This document shows positions 15,161 to 24,182 of a stretch of 33,704 nt of DNA, piece by piece (positions within the stretch are counted from its first letter, which is position 1; each line of letters opens with the position of its first letter). The DNA is from Bacteroidota bacterium (GTDB lineage: Bacteria; Bacteroidota; Bacteroidia; 2-12-FULL-35-15). The translations under genes were made by a program, and so were the position numbers. The notes beneath the pieces are model-generated. The model was given only the letters and a program-made list of their open reading frames with translations. It was not told the origin of the DNA and made no database searches. The stretch lies in assembly GCA_021323165.1 (NCBI GenBank), contig JAJTCJ010000021.1, positions 1 through 33,704 of the forward strand, read 5' to 3'.

Positions 15161-17281
15161 TTGGAAGAAAGAAAAGACATACTGTGGCGTGTATATCTCA
15201 TATATTTTATTATATGCCTTTTCGGTGTCGCTATTATTTCCAAAGTTTTTATCATTCAGTTCTCTGAAGGCGACAAATGGAGAGCTCAGGCAGAAAAATT
15301 CTCAACAAAGGTTTTTGAAATTGAAGCTGTTCGCGGAAATATCTACGATGTGAACGGAAGTTTATTGGCTACTTCACTTCCATACTTTGAAGTTGGAATG
15401 GATGTGAATACAGATGCTATCACTAAGGAAGTATTTAATGATAATGTTGATTCGCTTTCTATTTGTCTTGCCCAACTTTTTAAAGATAAATCGTGGAAAC
15501 AATATCGTAAAGAATTAGTGAAGGCCCGGAAAGGTGGCGACAGATGGGTTGTTCTGCAGAGAAATGTTTCTTATACGGATCTGCAGAAAATGAAAAGGTT
15601 TCCTATTCTGAGAAGAGGGAAAAATCGCGGAGGATTTATTTATCTGCAAACTAACAAACGTGAACGTCCATTTCAATTCCTTGCCGCTCGTACTATCGGA
15701 AAGTTAAATGAGAACGGAACCGGAAAGTCATACGGTCTGGAAGCAGCATTTGACAGCATACTTGTGGGTACTACAGGAAAAAGAACAAAGCAGAAAATAG
15801 CCGGTGGTATCTGGAGACCGATCAATTCAGATAATGAAATTGAACCGAAAGATGGTTCTGACATAGTTACAACAATTGATATCAATGTGCAGGATGTTGC
15901 AGAAAATTCTCTGATGAATTGTTTGAAAAAACATGGCGCTGATCACGGATGTCTTATCCTGATGGAGATCAAAACAGGTGAAGTAAAAGCCATCGCTAAT
16001 CTTAAGAGAAACAACAAGGATACTGCACAATATCTTGAAAATCTGAACTACGCTGTTGGTCAGGCTACTGTTCCTGGTTCAACGTTCAAGCTTCCTTCTT
16101 TGGTTGCTGTAATGGAAGATTTTGATGTTAACCTTAATGAGGTTGTTGACATTGGAGATGGTACATGTTATTATAGTAATGTTCCTGTTCGTGATTCACA
16201 TCATCCTGAAAAAAGCAAAGTAACTGTGCAGGAAATTTTTGAGCAAAGTTCAAATGTTGGAGTTACAAAGATCATTACAAGATATTATGCGAAAGATCCG
16301 CAGAAATATATTGACCGATTGAATAAAATGAACCTTGGTTCTCCTTTGAATGTTAGTCTGCCCGGAGAAGCGAAACCATACATAAAAAGCACCGATGATA
16401 AAACATGGTCGAAGATCTCATTGCCATGGATCAGCTATGGTTATGAAACAAGGATCACTCCGTTACAGATTCTAACTTTTTATAGTGCTATTGCAAATAA
16501 TGGAAGAATGATGAGACCAATGTTTGTAAAAGAAGTGAAGCAACGCGGTAAGGTGATCCGTGAATTCAAGCCTGAAGTTATTGATGAGTCGATCTGTTCT
16601 CAGAAGACAGTTGATAAGGCTAAGAAAATGATGGAAGGTGTTGTTTCAAACGGGACGGCAAAAAGTTTAAAAGCTGCAGATTACCTAATAGCAGGTAAAA
16701 CAGGAACAGCGCAAATGGGATTAGTGAATGGTAAAATGACTTATCAGGCATCTTTCGTAGGATATTTTCCTGCAGACAACCCTAAATATGCATGTATAGT
16801 AGTGGTAAGTGCACCCAGCGGGGATGCTTATTATGGCGGTGCTGTAGCGGGTCCGGTATTCAAGGACGTAGCTGATAAAGTTTATTCAACAAGTCTTGAA
16901 ATTCATAAAGAAATTAATTCAGTTCAGCCAAAGTATTCTGCAAAAGCTCCTCCTGTTAAACAGGGAAACAAAGAAGCGATCGAGACTGTGTTGAAAACAC
17001 TGAAAGTAAGGGTCAATTTAACGGATGAGAAAAGTGAGTGGGTTTCAGCAACTACTAAAGATTCCGTTTCTCTGACATTGCAATCAAAACATACTGAAGA
17101 AGCATTGAAACGTGGTATAGTTCCAAACCTTGTTGGAATGACTGCACAGGATGCATTATTTCTTCTGGAAAATAATGGGATGAGAGTGAAAATAATTGGT
17201 AATGGAGCTGTTGCATCTCAATCAATAGAAGCGGGAAAAACATTTACAAAAGGAACACAAATCATTTTACAACTGATCTGA
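15161..17281 (+). CDS. ftsI: Penicillin-binding protein (FtsI-type transpeptidase) with PASTA domain
   Basis: This is the septal peptidoglycan transpeptidase, a class B PBP. Its 706 residues contain an N-terminal membrane anchor (about 12-31), a PBP dimerisation region (FEIEAVRGNIYDVNGSLLAT), and the catalytic domain with GSTFK (nucleophile Ser307, Lys310), SSN (363-365) and KTG (513-515). A C-terminal PASTA domain follows (VPNLVGMTAQDALFLLENNG, about 650-706). The PASTA tail and TTG start fit Bacteroidota PBPs of dcw clusters. The only possible N-terminal start is TTG at 15161: a stop codon lies one codon upstream, and the next ATG would remove the membrane anchor. It is likely the partner of FtsW at 21928. 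Confidence 0.95.
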   Translation: MEERKDILWRVYLIYFIICLFGVAIISKVFIIQFSEGDKWRAQAEKFSTKVFEIEAVRGNIYDVNGSLLATSLPYFEVGMDVNTDAITKEVFNDNVDSLSICLAQLFKDKSWKQYRKELVKARKGGDRWVVLQRNVSYTDLQKMKRFPILRRGKNRGGFIYLQTNKRERPFQFLAARTIGKLNENGTGKSYGLEAAFDSILVGTTGKRTKQKIAGGIWRPINSDNEIEPKDGSDIVTTIDINVQDVAENSLMNCLKKHGADHGCLILMEIKTGEVKAIANLKRNNKDTAQYLENLNYAVGQATVPGSTFKLPSLVAVMEDFDVNLNEVVDIGDGTCYYSNVPVRDSHHPEKSKVTVQEIFEQSSNVGVTKIITRYYAKDPQKYIDRLNKMNLGSPLNVSLPGEAKPYIKSTDDKTWSKISLPWISYGYETRITPLQILTFYSAIANNGRMMRPMFVKEVKQRGKVIREFKPEVIDESICSQKTVDKAKKMMEGVVSNGTAKSLKAADYLIAGKTGTAQMGLVNGKMTYQASFVGYFPADNPKYACIVVVSAPSGDAYYGGAVAGPVFKDVADKVYSTSLEIHKEINSVQPKYSAKAPPVKQGNKEAIETVLKTLKVRVNLTDEKSEWVSATTKDSVSLTLQSKHTEEALKRGIVPNLVGMTAQDALFLLENNGMRVKIIGNGAVASQSIEAGKTFTKGTQIILQLI

Positions 17282-17285
17282 TCTA

Positions 17286-18749
17286 ATGAAGTTATTAAAG
17301 GACATACTTTATAAAGCCGGACTGACAGAGGTGGAAGGATCTACTAATGTAGCGATCACTGCCATAAGCTTTGATTCCCGTAAAGTTGAAAAAGATAGTT
17401 TGTTTGTTGCTGTTAAAGGAACATTAAGTGATGGTCATAAATATATAGATGACACAATTTCAAAAGGTGCAATCGCTATTCTTTGTGAGGATTTCCCTGT
17501 TAAGCTGAATGAAAAGGTTACTTATATAAAAGTAAATGATACAACACTTGCTCTTGGTATAGTAGCTTCTAATTTTTATGATAATCCTTCAGAAAAAATA
17601 AAGCTTGTTGGAGTAACGGGAACAAATGGAAAAACCACTACTGTAACCTTATTATTCAATCTGTTTAAAAAATTAGGTTACAAAGTAGGCTTATTATCAA
17701 CTGTAAAGAATCAGATCAATAATGATGTGATTCCTGCTACACATACAACACCTGATGCCATTCAGTTAAATGCAATGCTGCGTCAGATGATCGAAAAGGG
17801 CTGCACGCATTGTTTTATGGAAGTAAGCTCGCATGCAGTTGTTCAGAATCGTATTGCCGGTATAACTTTTACCGGAGGTGTATTTACAAACATTACACAC
17901 GATCATCTCGATTACCATAAAACATTTGATGAGTATATCAAAGCAAAGAAAAAATTCTTTGACGGACTTAGTGCGAATGCATTTGCACTCACAAACCGCG
18001 ATGATTCTAACGGAGAAATAATGCTGCAGAATACACGCGCTTCAAAACGTACTTACTCATTGCGTTCGATGGCGGATTTTAAATGTCGTGTTGTTGAAAA
18101 TCAATTCAGCGGACTTCTATTAAACATCGATAATCAGGAAGTTTGGAGTAAGCTGATCGGAAGCTTCAATGCTTTTAACCTCTTAGCAGTATACGCTACA
18201 GCAATTTTACTTAAAGAAGATAAAACAAATGTTCTTACAACATTAAGCACCCTTAGTTCTGTTGAAGGCCGTTTTCAATATATCAGAACAGATAACGGAG
18301 TGATCGGCATTGTTGATTACGCTCATACGCCTGATGCTTTAATGAATGTTTTGAAAACGATCAATGATATCCGCACAGGAAATGAAAAAGTAATCACTGT
18401 GGTCGGATGCGGTGGAGATCGTGATTCGGTGAAACGTCCGGTTATGGCAAAGATTGCGTGTGATTTCAGTACCAAAGTAATTCTCACATCAGATAACCCA
18501 AGAAGTGAAGAACCGGAAGCAATCATTAAAGACATGCAAGCAGGAGTTGATGGAGTGAACAGAAAGAAAACGATTTCAATGACGGATCGGGCCGAAGCTA
18601 TTAAAACGGCTTGTTCTTATGCAGAACCGGGAGACATAATTCTTATTGCAGGTAAGGGTCATGAAAAGTACCAGGAAATAAAAGGAGTGAAGCATGAATT
18701 TGATGATATGCTGGTGTTACAGGAGAATTTGAGATTATTTGACAAATAA
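17286..18749 (+). CDS. murE: UDP-MurNAc-L-Ala-D-Glu:meso-diaminopimelate ligase MurE
   Basis: MurE adds the third stem-peptide residue to UDP-MurNAc-dipeptide in the cytoplasm. The 487-residue sequence has the N-terminal uridine-binding part (ITAISFDSRKVEKDSLFVAV), the ATP P-loop TGTNGKTT (111-118), the MEVSSHAVVQNRI and THDHLDYHKTFDEY motifs, and the C-terminal domain (VDYAHTPDALMNVL). DNPR at 403-406 is the motif known to select meso-diaminopimelate, so a DAP-type peptidoglycan is expected. The start is ATG at 17286, 4 bp after ftsI. The length is normal. Confidence 0.97.
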   Translation: MKLLKDILYKAGLTEVEGSTNVAITAISFDSRKVEKDSLFVAVKGTLSDGHKYIDDTISKGAIAILCEDFPVKLNEKVTYIKVNDTTLALGIVASNFYDNPSEKIKLVGVTGTNGKTTTVTLLFNLFKKLGYKVGLLSTVKNQINNDVIPATHTTPDAIQLNAMLRQMIEKGCTHCFMEVSSHAVVQNRIAGITFTGGVFTNITHDHLDYHKTFDEYIKAKKKFFDGLSANAFALTNRDDSNGEIMLQNTRASKRTYSLRSMADFKCRVVENQFSGLLLNIDNQEVWSKLIGSFNAFNLLAVYATAILLKEDKTNVLTTLSTLSSVEGRFQYIRTDNGVIGIVDYAHTPDALMNVLKTINDIRTGNEKVITVVGCGGDRDSVKRPVMAKIACDFSTKVILTSDNPRSEEPEAIIKDMQAGVDGVNRKKTISMTDRAEAIKTACSYAEPGDIILIAGKGHEKYQEIKGVKHEFDDMLVLQENLRLFDK

Positions 18750-18783
18750 GATTGCTTGTAATTAACAATAAAACACATTAAGA

Positions 18784-20049
18784 ATGTTCTACTATCTATT
18801 CGATTTTTTAGACAAACAATTTGACTTTCCGGGGGCAGGTGTGTTTCAGTACATTTCCTTCAGAGCTGCAATGGCGCTTATTGTTTCGCTTCTTATATCA
18901 CTTGTCTTCGGTAAAAAGATCATTGATCTTCTTCACCGCAAACAAGTGGGTGAAACAGTAAGGGACCTTGGTTTACAAGGGCAAATGGAAAAGAAAGGCA
19001 CTCCTACAATGGGCGGCTTGATCATACTTTCTGCGATAGTTATTCCTACGCTTCTTTTTGCAAAGCTGAGTAATGTTTATATAATTCTAATGCTTGTTTC
19101 AACGGTATTGCTTGGCGGTATTGGTTTCCTTGACGATTACATAAAAGTATTTAAAAAGAATAAAGCGGGATTAGCTGGAAAATTTAAAGTGCTAGGTCAG
19201 ATAGGGATCGGATTGATAGTAGGGATCACACTTTATTTTAATGATGGAGTAGTAGTTAAAGAAAAACTTTACAGCGGTCAGATTGCCTTTCCAACCGAGC
19301 TTGTTAACGGCTCGGAGCAACATCCTCATTTACCGGAATATTCCACAGAAGAAACTAAGTCAATGAAAACGACTATTCCTTTTGTAAAGAATAATGAATT
19401 CGATTATTCTTCATTACTGTCTTTTCTTGGTGGTGATTATGCACAATGGGCATGGTTGATCTTCATTCCTTTTGTAATTCTGATCGTTACTGCCGTTTCA
19501 AACGGTGCAAATATCACAGATGGAATTGATGGGCTGGCTACAGGTACGTCAGCTATTATTGGAGTTGTCCTAGGAATACTTGCTTACGTATCGGGTAACA
19601 CTGTTTTCGCAGATTACCTAAACATCATGTACATACCAAACTCTGGTGAGCTAGTAATTTTTATAGCAGCCTTTGTTGGAGCATGTGTTGGGTTCTTATG
19701 GTACAACTCCTTTCCTGCACAGGTATTTATGGGTGATACAGGCAGTCTTGCACTTGGCGGCATCATCGCAGTATTTGCAATTGCTATTCGTAAAGAATTG
19801 CTTATCCCCATCCTATGCGGAGTATTTCTGGTTGAGAATTTATCGGTAATGATGCAGGTCGCATATTTCAAAAGAATGAAAAAGAAATTCGGAATTGAGT
19901 ATGCTCGTGAAAACCGACTGTTCAAAATGGCTCCGCTTCATCATCATTATCAGAAGTTAGGAATGCATGAATCAAAGATTGTTTCCCGCTTTTGGATCAT
20001 CGGAATCATGCTGGCAGTATTAACAATAGTAACTCTGAAATTAAGATAA
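18784..20049 (+). CDS. mraY: Phospho-MurNAc-pentapeptide translocase MraY
   Basis: MraY transfers phospho-MurNAc-pentapeptide to undecaprenyl phosphate, making lipid I at the inner membrane. The polytopic protein has 421 residues. Catalytic landmarks: TPTMGGLI near 74-80, the aspartate pair in GFLDDYIK (117-118), [15 protein letters not shown] (240-254), [12 protein letters not shown] with the essential Asp318, and the HHH motif in APLHHHYQK (386-388). Residues about 152-220 form an extra hydrophilic loop ([15 protein letters not shown] region) between membrane spans. This makes it longer than E. coli MraY (360 residues), as is common in Bacteroidota. The ATG is at 18784, after a 34-bp gap. 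Confidence 0.98.
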   Translation: MFYYLFDFLDKQFDFPGAGVFQYISFRAAMALIVSLLISLVFGKKIIDLLHRKQVGETVRDLGLQGQMEKKGTPTMGGLIILSAIVIPTLLFAKLSNVYIILMLVSTVLLGGIGFLDDYIKVFKKNKAGLAGKFKVLGQIGIGLIVGITLYFNDGVVVKEKLYSGQIAFPTELVNGSEQHPHLPEYSTEETKSMKTTIPFVKNNEFDYSSLLSFLGGDYAQWAWLIFIPFVILIVTAVSNGANITDGIDGLATGTSAIIGVVLGILAYVSGNTVFADYLNIMYIPNSGELVIFIAAFVGACVGFLWYNSFPAQVFMGDTGSLALGGIIAVFAIAIRKELLIPILCGVFLVENLSVMMQVAYFKRMKKKFGIEYARENRLFKMAPLHHHYQKLGMHESKIVSRFWIIGIMLAVLTIVTLKLR

Positions 20050-20050
20050 A

Positions 20051-21391
20051 ATGAAACGCCTGGTAATACTTGGTGGTGGGGAAAGCGGTGTAGGCACAGC
20101 GGTGCTTGCACAGAAAAAAGGATTTGATGTTTTTCTTTCTGATAAAGGAAAGTTAAAAGATAAATACAAGGACGTTCTTTCAAAATATGGAATTGCATGG
20201 GAAGAAGAAAAGCATACGACTGATCTTATTCTTAACGCAGACGAAGTGGTGAAAAGTCCGGGCATTCCGGATAATTCAGAAATGGTAAAAGCTCTTCGTA
20301 CAAAAGGAGTAAATGTAATATCCGAGATCGAGTTTGCAGGAAGATATACGAATGCAAAAAAAATCTGCATAACGGGAAGTAACGGAAAGACAACAACGAC
20401 TTTGCTTACATACCACATGTTCAAAAAGGCAGGATTAAATGTAGGATTGGGCGGTAATGTAGGAAAGAGCTTCGCAATGCAGGTGGCAGAAAATGACTTC
20501 GACTATTACATATTAGAGTTAAGCAGTTTTCAATTGGATGGCATGTTTGAATTTAAAGCTGACATCGCAGTACTGTTAAATATAACACCTGACCATTTGG
20601 ATAGGTACGATTACAAACTGGAAAATTATGCTGAATCGAAGTTCAGGATCATTCAGAATCAGACGGAAGCAGATGCCTTTATTTATTGCATTGATGATGA
20701 GGTAACAATGAAAACACTTGCATCAAAAAATATAAAATCAAAACAATATCCTTTTTCAATTAAAAAGGAATTAGAAATAGGAGCATACTTAAAAAACAAC
20801 GATCAGCTAATAATAAACACAAACAACACAAACCCCTTATTTATGACAATACAAGAACTAGCATTGCAAGGAAAACACAACATCTACAACTCTATGGCAG
20901 CAGGTGTTACCGGTAAATTAGTGGAAATGAGAAAAGAAGCTATCCGCGAAAGCCTTTCTGATTTTCATAACATTGACCATCGTCTGGAAGTGGTAGGAAA
21001 TGTTCATGGTATTGAATTCATTAATGATTCAAAAGCAACGAATGTAAACTCTACATGGTATGCTTTGGAAAGTATGAATAATCCTGTGATCCTGATCTTA
21101 GGTGGTGTTGATAAAGGAAATGATTATTCCATGCTTAATGAATTAGTTAAGGAAAAAGTTAAAGCGATCATCTGTTTAGGTACAGATAATAAAAAGATCA
21201 TTAAAGCTTTTGGCGGTATGGTAGAAACTATCCTTGAAGCGAAATCTGCTAAGGAAGCTGTAGCTCAATCATACAAGATCGGAAAGAAAGGCGATACAGT
21301 TCTATTGTCTCCAGCTTGTGCAAGTTTCGATATGTTCGAAAATTATGAAGACCGCGGAACTCAGTTTAAACAGGCAGTTCGCGCATTGTAA
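20051..21391 (+). CDS. murD: UDP-MurNAc-L-alanine:D-glutamate ligase MurD
   Basis: MurD adds D-glutamate to UDP-MurNAc-L-Ala. The 446-residue protein has the N-terminal nucleotide-sugar domain (LVILGGGESGVGTAVLAQKK, SPGIP), the P-loop ITGSNGKTTTTLL (about 115-127), LELSSFQLDGMF, NITPDHLDRYD and KHNIYNSMAA in the central domain. The C-terminal domain has the D-Glu-binding residues in place: DHRLEVVG, INDSKATN, LGGVDKGNDY and LLSPACASFDMFENYEDRG. The start is ATG at 20051, one base after the mraY stop. The gene after it is a diverged copy of its C-terminal domain. Confidence 0.97.
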   Translation: MKRLVILGGGESGVGTAVLAQKKGFDVFLSDKGKLKDKYKDVLSKYGIAWEEEKHTTDLILNADEVVKSPGIPDNSEMVKALRTKGVNVISEIEFAGRYTNAKKICITGSNGKTTTTLLTYHMFKKAGLNVGLGGNVGKSFAMQVAENDFDYYILELSSFQLDGMFEFKADIAVLLNITPDHLDRYDYKLENYAESKFRIIQNQTEADAFIYCIDDEVTMKTLASKNIKSKQYPFSIKKELEIGAYLKNNDQLIINTNNTNPLFMTIQELALQGKHNIYNSMAAGVTGKLVEMRKEAIRESLSDFHNIDHRLEVVGNVHGIEFINDSKATNVNSTWYALESMNNPVILILGGVDKGNDYSMLNELVKEKVKAIICLGTDNKKIIKAFGGMVETILEAKSAKEAVAQSYKIGKKGDTVLLSPACASFDMFENYEDRGTQFKQAVRAL

Positions 21392-21421
21392 TTAATTTAT
21401 TCTGGTTTAAATTATTTATCC

Positions 21422-21931
21422 ATGACCGACAATAATAAAATTAAAAATGATCAGGCCACAGCGAAACTCTCGTTGTTACGTCAGCGTGTTGCTTCTTCTG
21501 AAGATGATCATAATATGGAGTTTGTTGATACGATCAATGGGGTAGCGTATATCAATGATTCCAGGGCGATAAGAATTACTGCAACCAGAAATTCCCTTGA
21601 AGGGATCGATACCGGTATTGTTTTGATTATTGGTGGAGATGATAATACGAATGATTACTCTGTTTTAGCTGAGCAGGTGATCAAAAAAGTGGTTTCCATA
21701 ATTTATCTTGGTAACAACAGTGACTTGATATTAAAACATTTTTCAAGTCATTCATTGTTTTTTGCAAAAGCTGAAGATCTGAAAGAGGCTGTAAATATTG
21801 CGGATTCATATTCAAGATCCGGAGACGTTGTGTTGTTTTCTCCAGCTTGTCCCAATTGTTCTGTTTATGAAAATTACATGACAAGAGGAAATGCTTTCAA
21901 AGCTCTAATAAAGGAATTAAAAAATAAATGA
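21422..21931 (+). CDS. Stand-alone MurD C-terminal-domain-like protein, probable pseudoenzyme
   Basis: These 169 residues align with only the C-terminal domain of MurD. EDDHNMEFVDTINGVAYINDSR matches IDHRLEVVGNVHGIEFINDSK (compared in parts), then VLIIGGDDNTNDYSVL matches ILILGGVDKGNDYSML, and VLFSPACPNCSVYENYMTRG matches VLLSPACASFDMFENYEDRG. The nucleotide-sugar domain and ATP P-loop are absent, so it cannot be a ligase alone. Residues that contact D-Glu are changed: the NDSK lysine is Arg, the following Thr is Ile, the GGxxK lysine is Asn, and the SPACAS serine is Asn. It lies between murD and ftsW, and its stop overlaps the ftsW start (ATGA). It has stayed intact with a clear fold pattern, so a structural or regulatory role is possible. 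The function is not known to me. Confidence 0.85.
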   Translation: MTDNNKIKNDQATAKLSLLRQRVASSEDDHNMEFVDTINGVAYINDSRAIRITATRNSLEGIDTGIVLIIGGDDNTNDYSVLAEQVIKKVVSIIYLGNNSDLILKHFSSHSLFFAKAEDLKEAVNIADSYSRSGDVVLFSPACPNCSVYENYMTRGNAFKALIKELKNK

Positions 21932-23079
21932 ATATATTAAAATATATAAAAGGTGATAAGGTGATCTGGACAGTTGTTGTCCTGCTTTCTTTATTATCCA
22001 TATTGGTTGTTTACAGCTCTGTTGTAGCTCTGGCTTATCGCTATAAGAACGGTGATACAGGTTCTTACCTGATCAAGCATATCTTTATTATGGGTTCTGG
22101 TATATTTCTGATGTATTTAATTCACAAGGTTAAATATTCTTATTTCTCAAGAATTTCTCAGATCGCTGTTTTTATCGCTGCTCCGCTCTTATTATATACT
22201 TTGTTGAAAGGGGTGAGTGCGGGAGAAGCTAGCCGATGGTTGCCAATTCCGGGTACTTCGCTGACTTTTCAGACATCTGATTTTGCAAAGCTTGCACTTA
22301 TAACATATGTTGCACGGATGTTATCAATAAAGCAGGATGTTATTAAAGACTTTAAACAGGCTTTTCTTCCTATACTTTTACCGGTTGTAATTATTTGCGC
22401 ATTGATATTTCCTGCTAACTTTTCCACTGCTGCATTGCTTTTTCTTAATTGTCTTGTTCTAATGTTCGTTGGAAGAATGAATGCAAAACACTTGTGGCTT
22501 CTTATTGGTTCGGGAATGGTGTTTATTGCTTTGCTGCTGACTTTGATATGGAATTTTCCTAATGCGATCCCACGTGGACCAACCTGGAGAGCGCGTATCG
22601 AAAATTTTGTTAGTGGGGACAGTCAAAGTAATTTCCAGGCAGAACAAGCCAAGATAGCTATAGCGACCGGAGGAGTAATTGGTAAAGGTCCGGGGAATAG
22701 CATGCAAAGAAATTTTCTTCCTCAGGCATCTTCAGATTTTATTTATGCGATAGTGATTGAAGAATGGGGATTAATAACTGCAGTGATAATTGTTTTTTTA
22801 TATGTCATAATGTTTTTTAGAGGAGTGAGGATCGCGAATAAAAGTGAAAAAACATTTGGTAGTCTACTTGCCATAGGATTGACATTTAGTCTGGTCTTTC
22901 AGGCAATGATAAATATGGCAGTGGCGGTTAATTTATTTCCTGTTACAGGGCAGCCATTGCCTTTAATAAGTATGGGAGGAACATCCATCTGGTTCACGAG
23001 TATAGCGATAGGAATAATTTTAAGCGTTAGCCGTGAAGCTGACACAAACGAGGAAGGAGGAGCAGTTGCAGCAGCTTAG
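21928..23079 (+). CDS. ftsW: SEDS-family peptidoglycan glycosyltransferase FtsW
   Basis: FtsW polymerises lipid II at the septum together with the cluster's class B PBP. The 383-residue protein has about ten membrane spans. SEDS landmarks: VVYSSVVALAYRY after span 1, SRWLPIPGTSLTFQTSDFAKLAL, the large periplasmic loop with TWRARIENFVSGDSQSNFQAEQAKIAIATGG, GKGPGNSMQRNFLPQASSDF, IYAIVIEEWG, and PVTGQPLPLISMGGTS. Its start overlaps the stop of the MurD-like gene by 4 bp (ATGA), implying translational coupling. Its 3' end overlaps the murG start region. Confidence 0.96.
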   Translation: MNILKYIKGDKVIWTVVVLLSLLSILVVYSSVVALAYRYKNGDTGSYLIKHIFIMGSGIFLMYLIHKVKYSYFSRISQIAVFIAAPLLLYTLLKGVSAGEASRWLPIPGTSLTFQTSDFAKLALITYVARMLSIKQDVIKDFKQAFLPILLPVVIICALIFPANFSTAALLFLNCLVLMFVGRMNAKHLWLLIGSGMVFIALLLTLIWNFPNAIPRGPTWRARIENFVSGDSQSNFQAEQAKIAIATGGVIGKGPGNSMQRNFLPQASSDFIYAIVIEEWGLITAVIIVFLYVIMFFRGVRIANKSEKTFGSLLAIGLTFSLVFQAMINMAVAVNLFPVTGQPLPLISMGGTSIWFTSIAIGIILSVSREADTNEEGGAVAAA

Positions 23080-24175
23080 AATAATTGTTAGTGGCGGAGG
23101 TACTGGCGGCCATATTTTTCCCGCTATCGCGATTGCGAATGCTATAAAGACGCTTAGACCTGATACCGAATTTTTATTTGTTGGGGCAGAAGGAAAAATG
23201 GAAATGGAAAAAGTTCCTGCAGCCGGTTATAAAATAGAAGGTTTATGGATCTCGGGATTTCAGAGAAAACTAACCTTGTCTAATCTTGCATTTCCCTTTA
23301 AGGTTATAAGCAGCATTTTAAAAGCAAAAAGAATATTAAAAACATTTAAGCCTGATGCTGTTATTGGAACCGGTGGATTTGCAAGTGGTCCAATGCTTCA
23401 GGTTGCAGCAAGCAAGGGGATTCCTACATTGATCCAGGAACAGAACTCATATGCAGGTATTACCAATAAAATTCTTTCACAAAAAGTGGATCGTATTTGC
23501 GTAGCTTATTCAGGTATGGAAAAATTCTTTCCAAAACAAAAGATCATTCTTACTGGTAATCCGGTTCGACAGGATATTTTGAGTTTGGAAGGAAAGCGCG
23601 ATCGGGGACTCGAATTTTTTGGTCTTGATGCTAATAAAAAAACAATTCTTGTCATTGGAGGAAGCCTTGGTGCAAGGACAATTAATGAAAGTATAATGAA
23701 TTGCCTTGATGATTTCGCCTCCAATAACATACAGTTGATCTGGCAAACAGGGAAAGGATATTTTGAAACTGCTAAAAATGGAGTTGCTAAATACGAAGGG
23801 AAAGGAATAAAGGCATTTGATTTCATTCAGAAAATGGATCTGGCTTATGCAGTGTCGGATGTGGTTATTTCGCGAGCCGGTGCAAGTTCTGTTTCGGAAT
23901 TATGTCTGGTTAGAAAGCCTACTATTCTTATTCCATCACCAAATGTAGCGGAAGATCATCAGACAAAAAATGCTATGGCTCTTGTTACATATAATGCAGC
24001 TATTATAATAAAAGACGTTGACGCAAAGAATCAATTAAAAGCAGAAGCAATTAAGTTGGTAAAAGATGAAGAGGCTTGTTTTAAACTCTCGGAGAATATT
24101 TCACGACTTGCATTACCCGACTCTGCAATTGTGATAGCCAATGAAGTAATAAGTTTAATAAATAATAAAAAGTAA
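23066..24175 (+). CDS. murG: Lipid II-forming GlcNAc transferase MurG
   Basis: MurG transfers GlcNAc from UDP-GlcNAc to lipid I, giving lipid II on the cytoplasmic face. It shows the N-terminal glycine loop RIIVSGGGTGGHIFPA and GTGGFASGPMLQVA, then IQEQNSYAGITNKILS. The C-terminal donor-site motifs are VIGGSLGARTIN, VISRAGASSVSELCLVRKPT and PNVAEDHQTKNA. No ATG is available at the N-terminus. TTG at 23066 gives MQQLRIIVSGG (369 residues) and has a strong Shine-Dalgarno-like AAGGAGGAG a few bases upstream; GTG at 23033 would add 11 unusual residues. With TTG, it overlaps ftsW by 14 bp. Confidence 0.96.
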   Translation: MQQLRIIVSGGGTGGHIFPAIAIANAIKTLRPDTEFLFVGAEGKMEMEKVPAAGYKIEGLWISGFQRKLTLSNLAFPFKVISSILKAKRILKTFKPDAVIGTGGFASGPMLQVAASKGIPTLIQEQNSYAGITNKILSQKVDRICVAYSGMEKFFPKQKIILTGNPVRQDILSLEGKRDRGLEFFGLDANKKTILVIGGSLGARTINESIMNCLDDFASNNIQLIWQTGKGYFETAKNGVAKYEGKGIKAFDFIQKMDLAYAVSDVVISRAGASSVSELCLVRKPTILIPSPNVAEDHQTKNAMALVTYNAAIIIKDVDAKNQLKAEAIKLVKDEEACFKLSENISRLALPDSAIVIANEVISLINNKK

Positions 24176-24182
24176 GAGTTCA

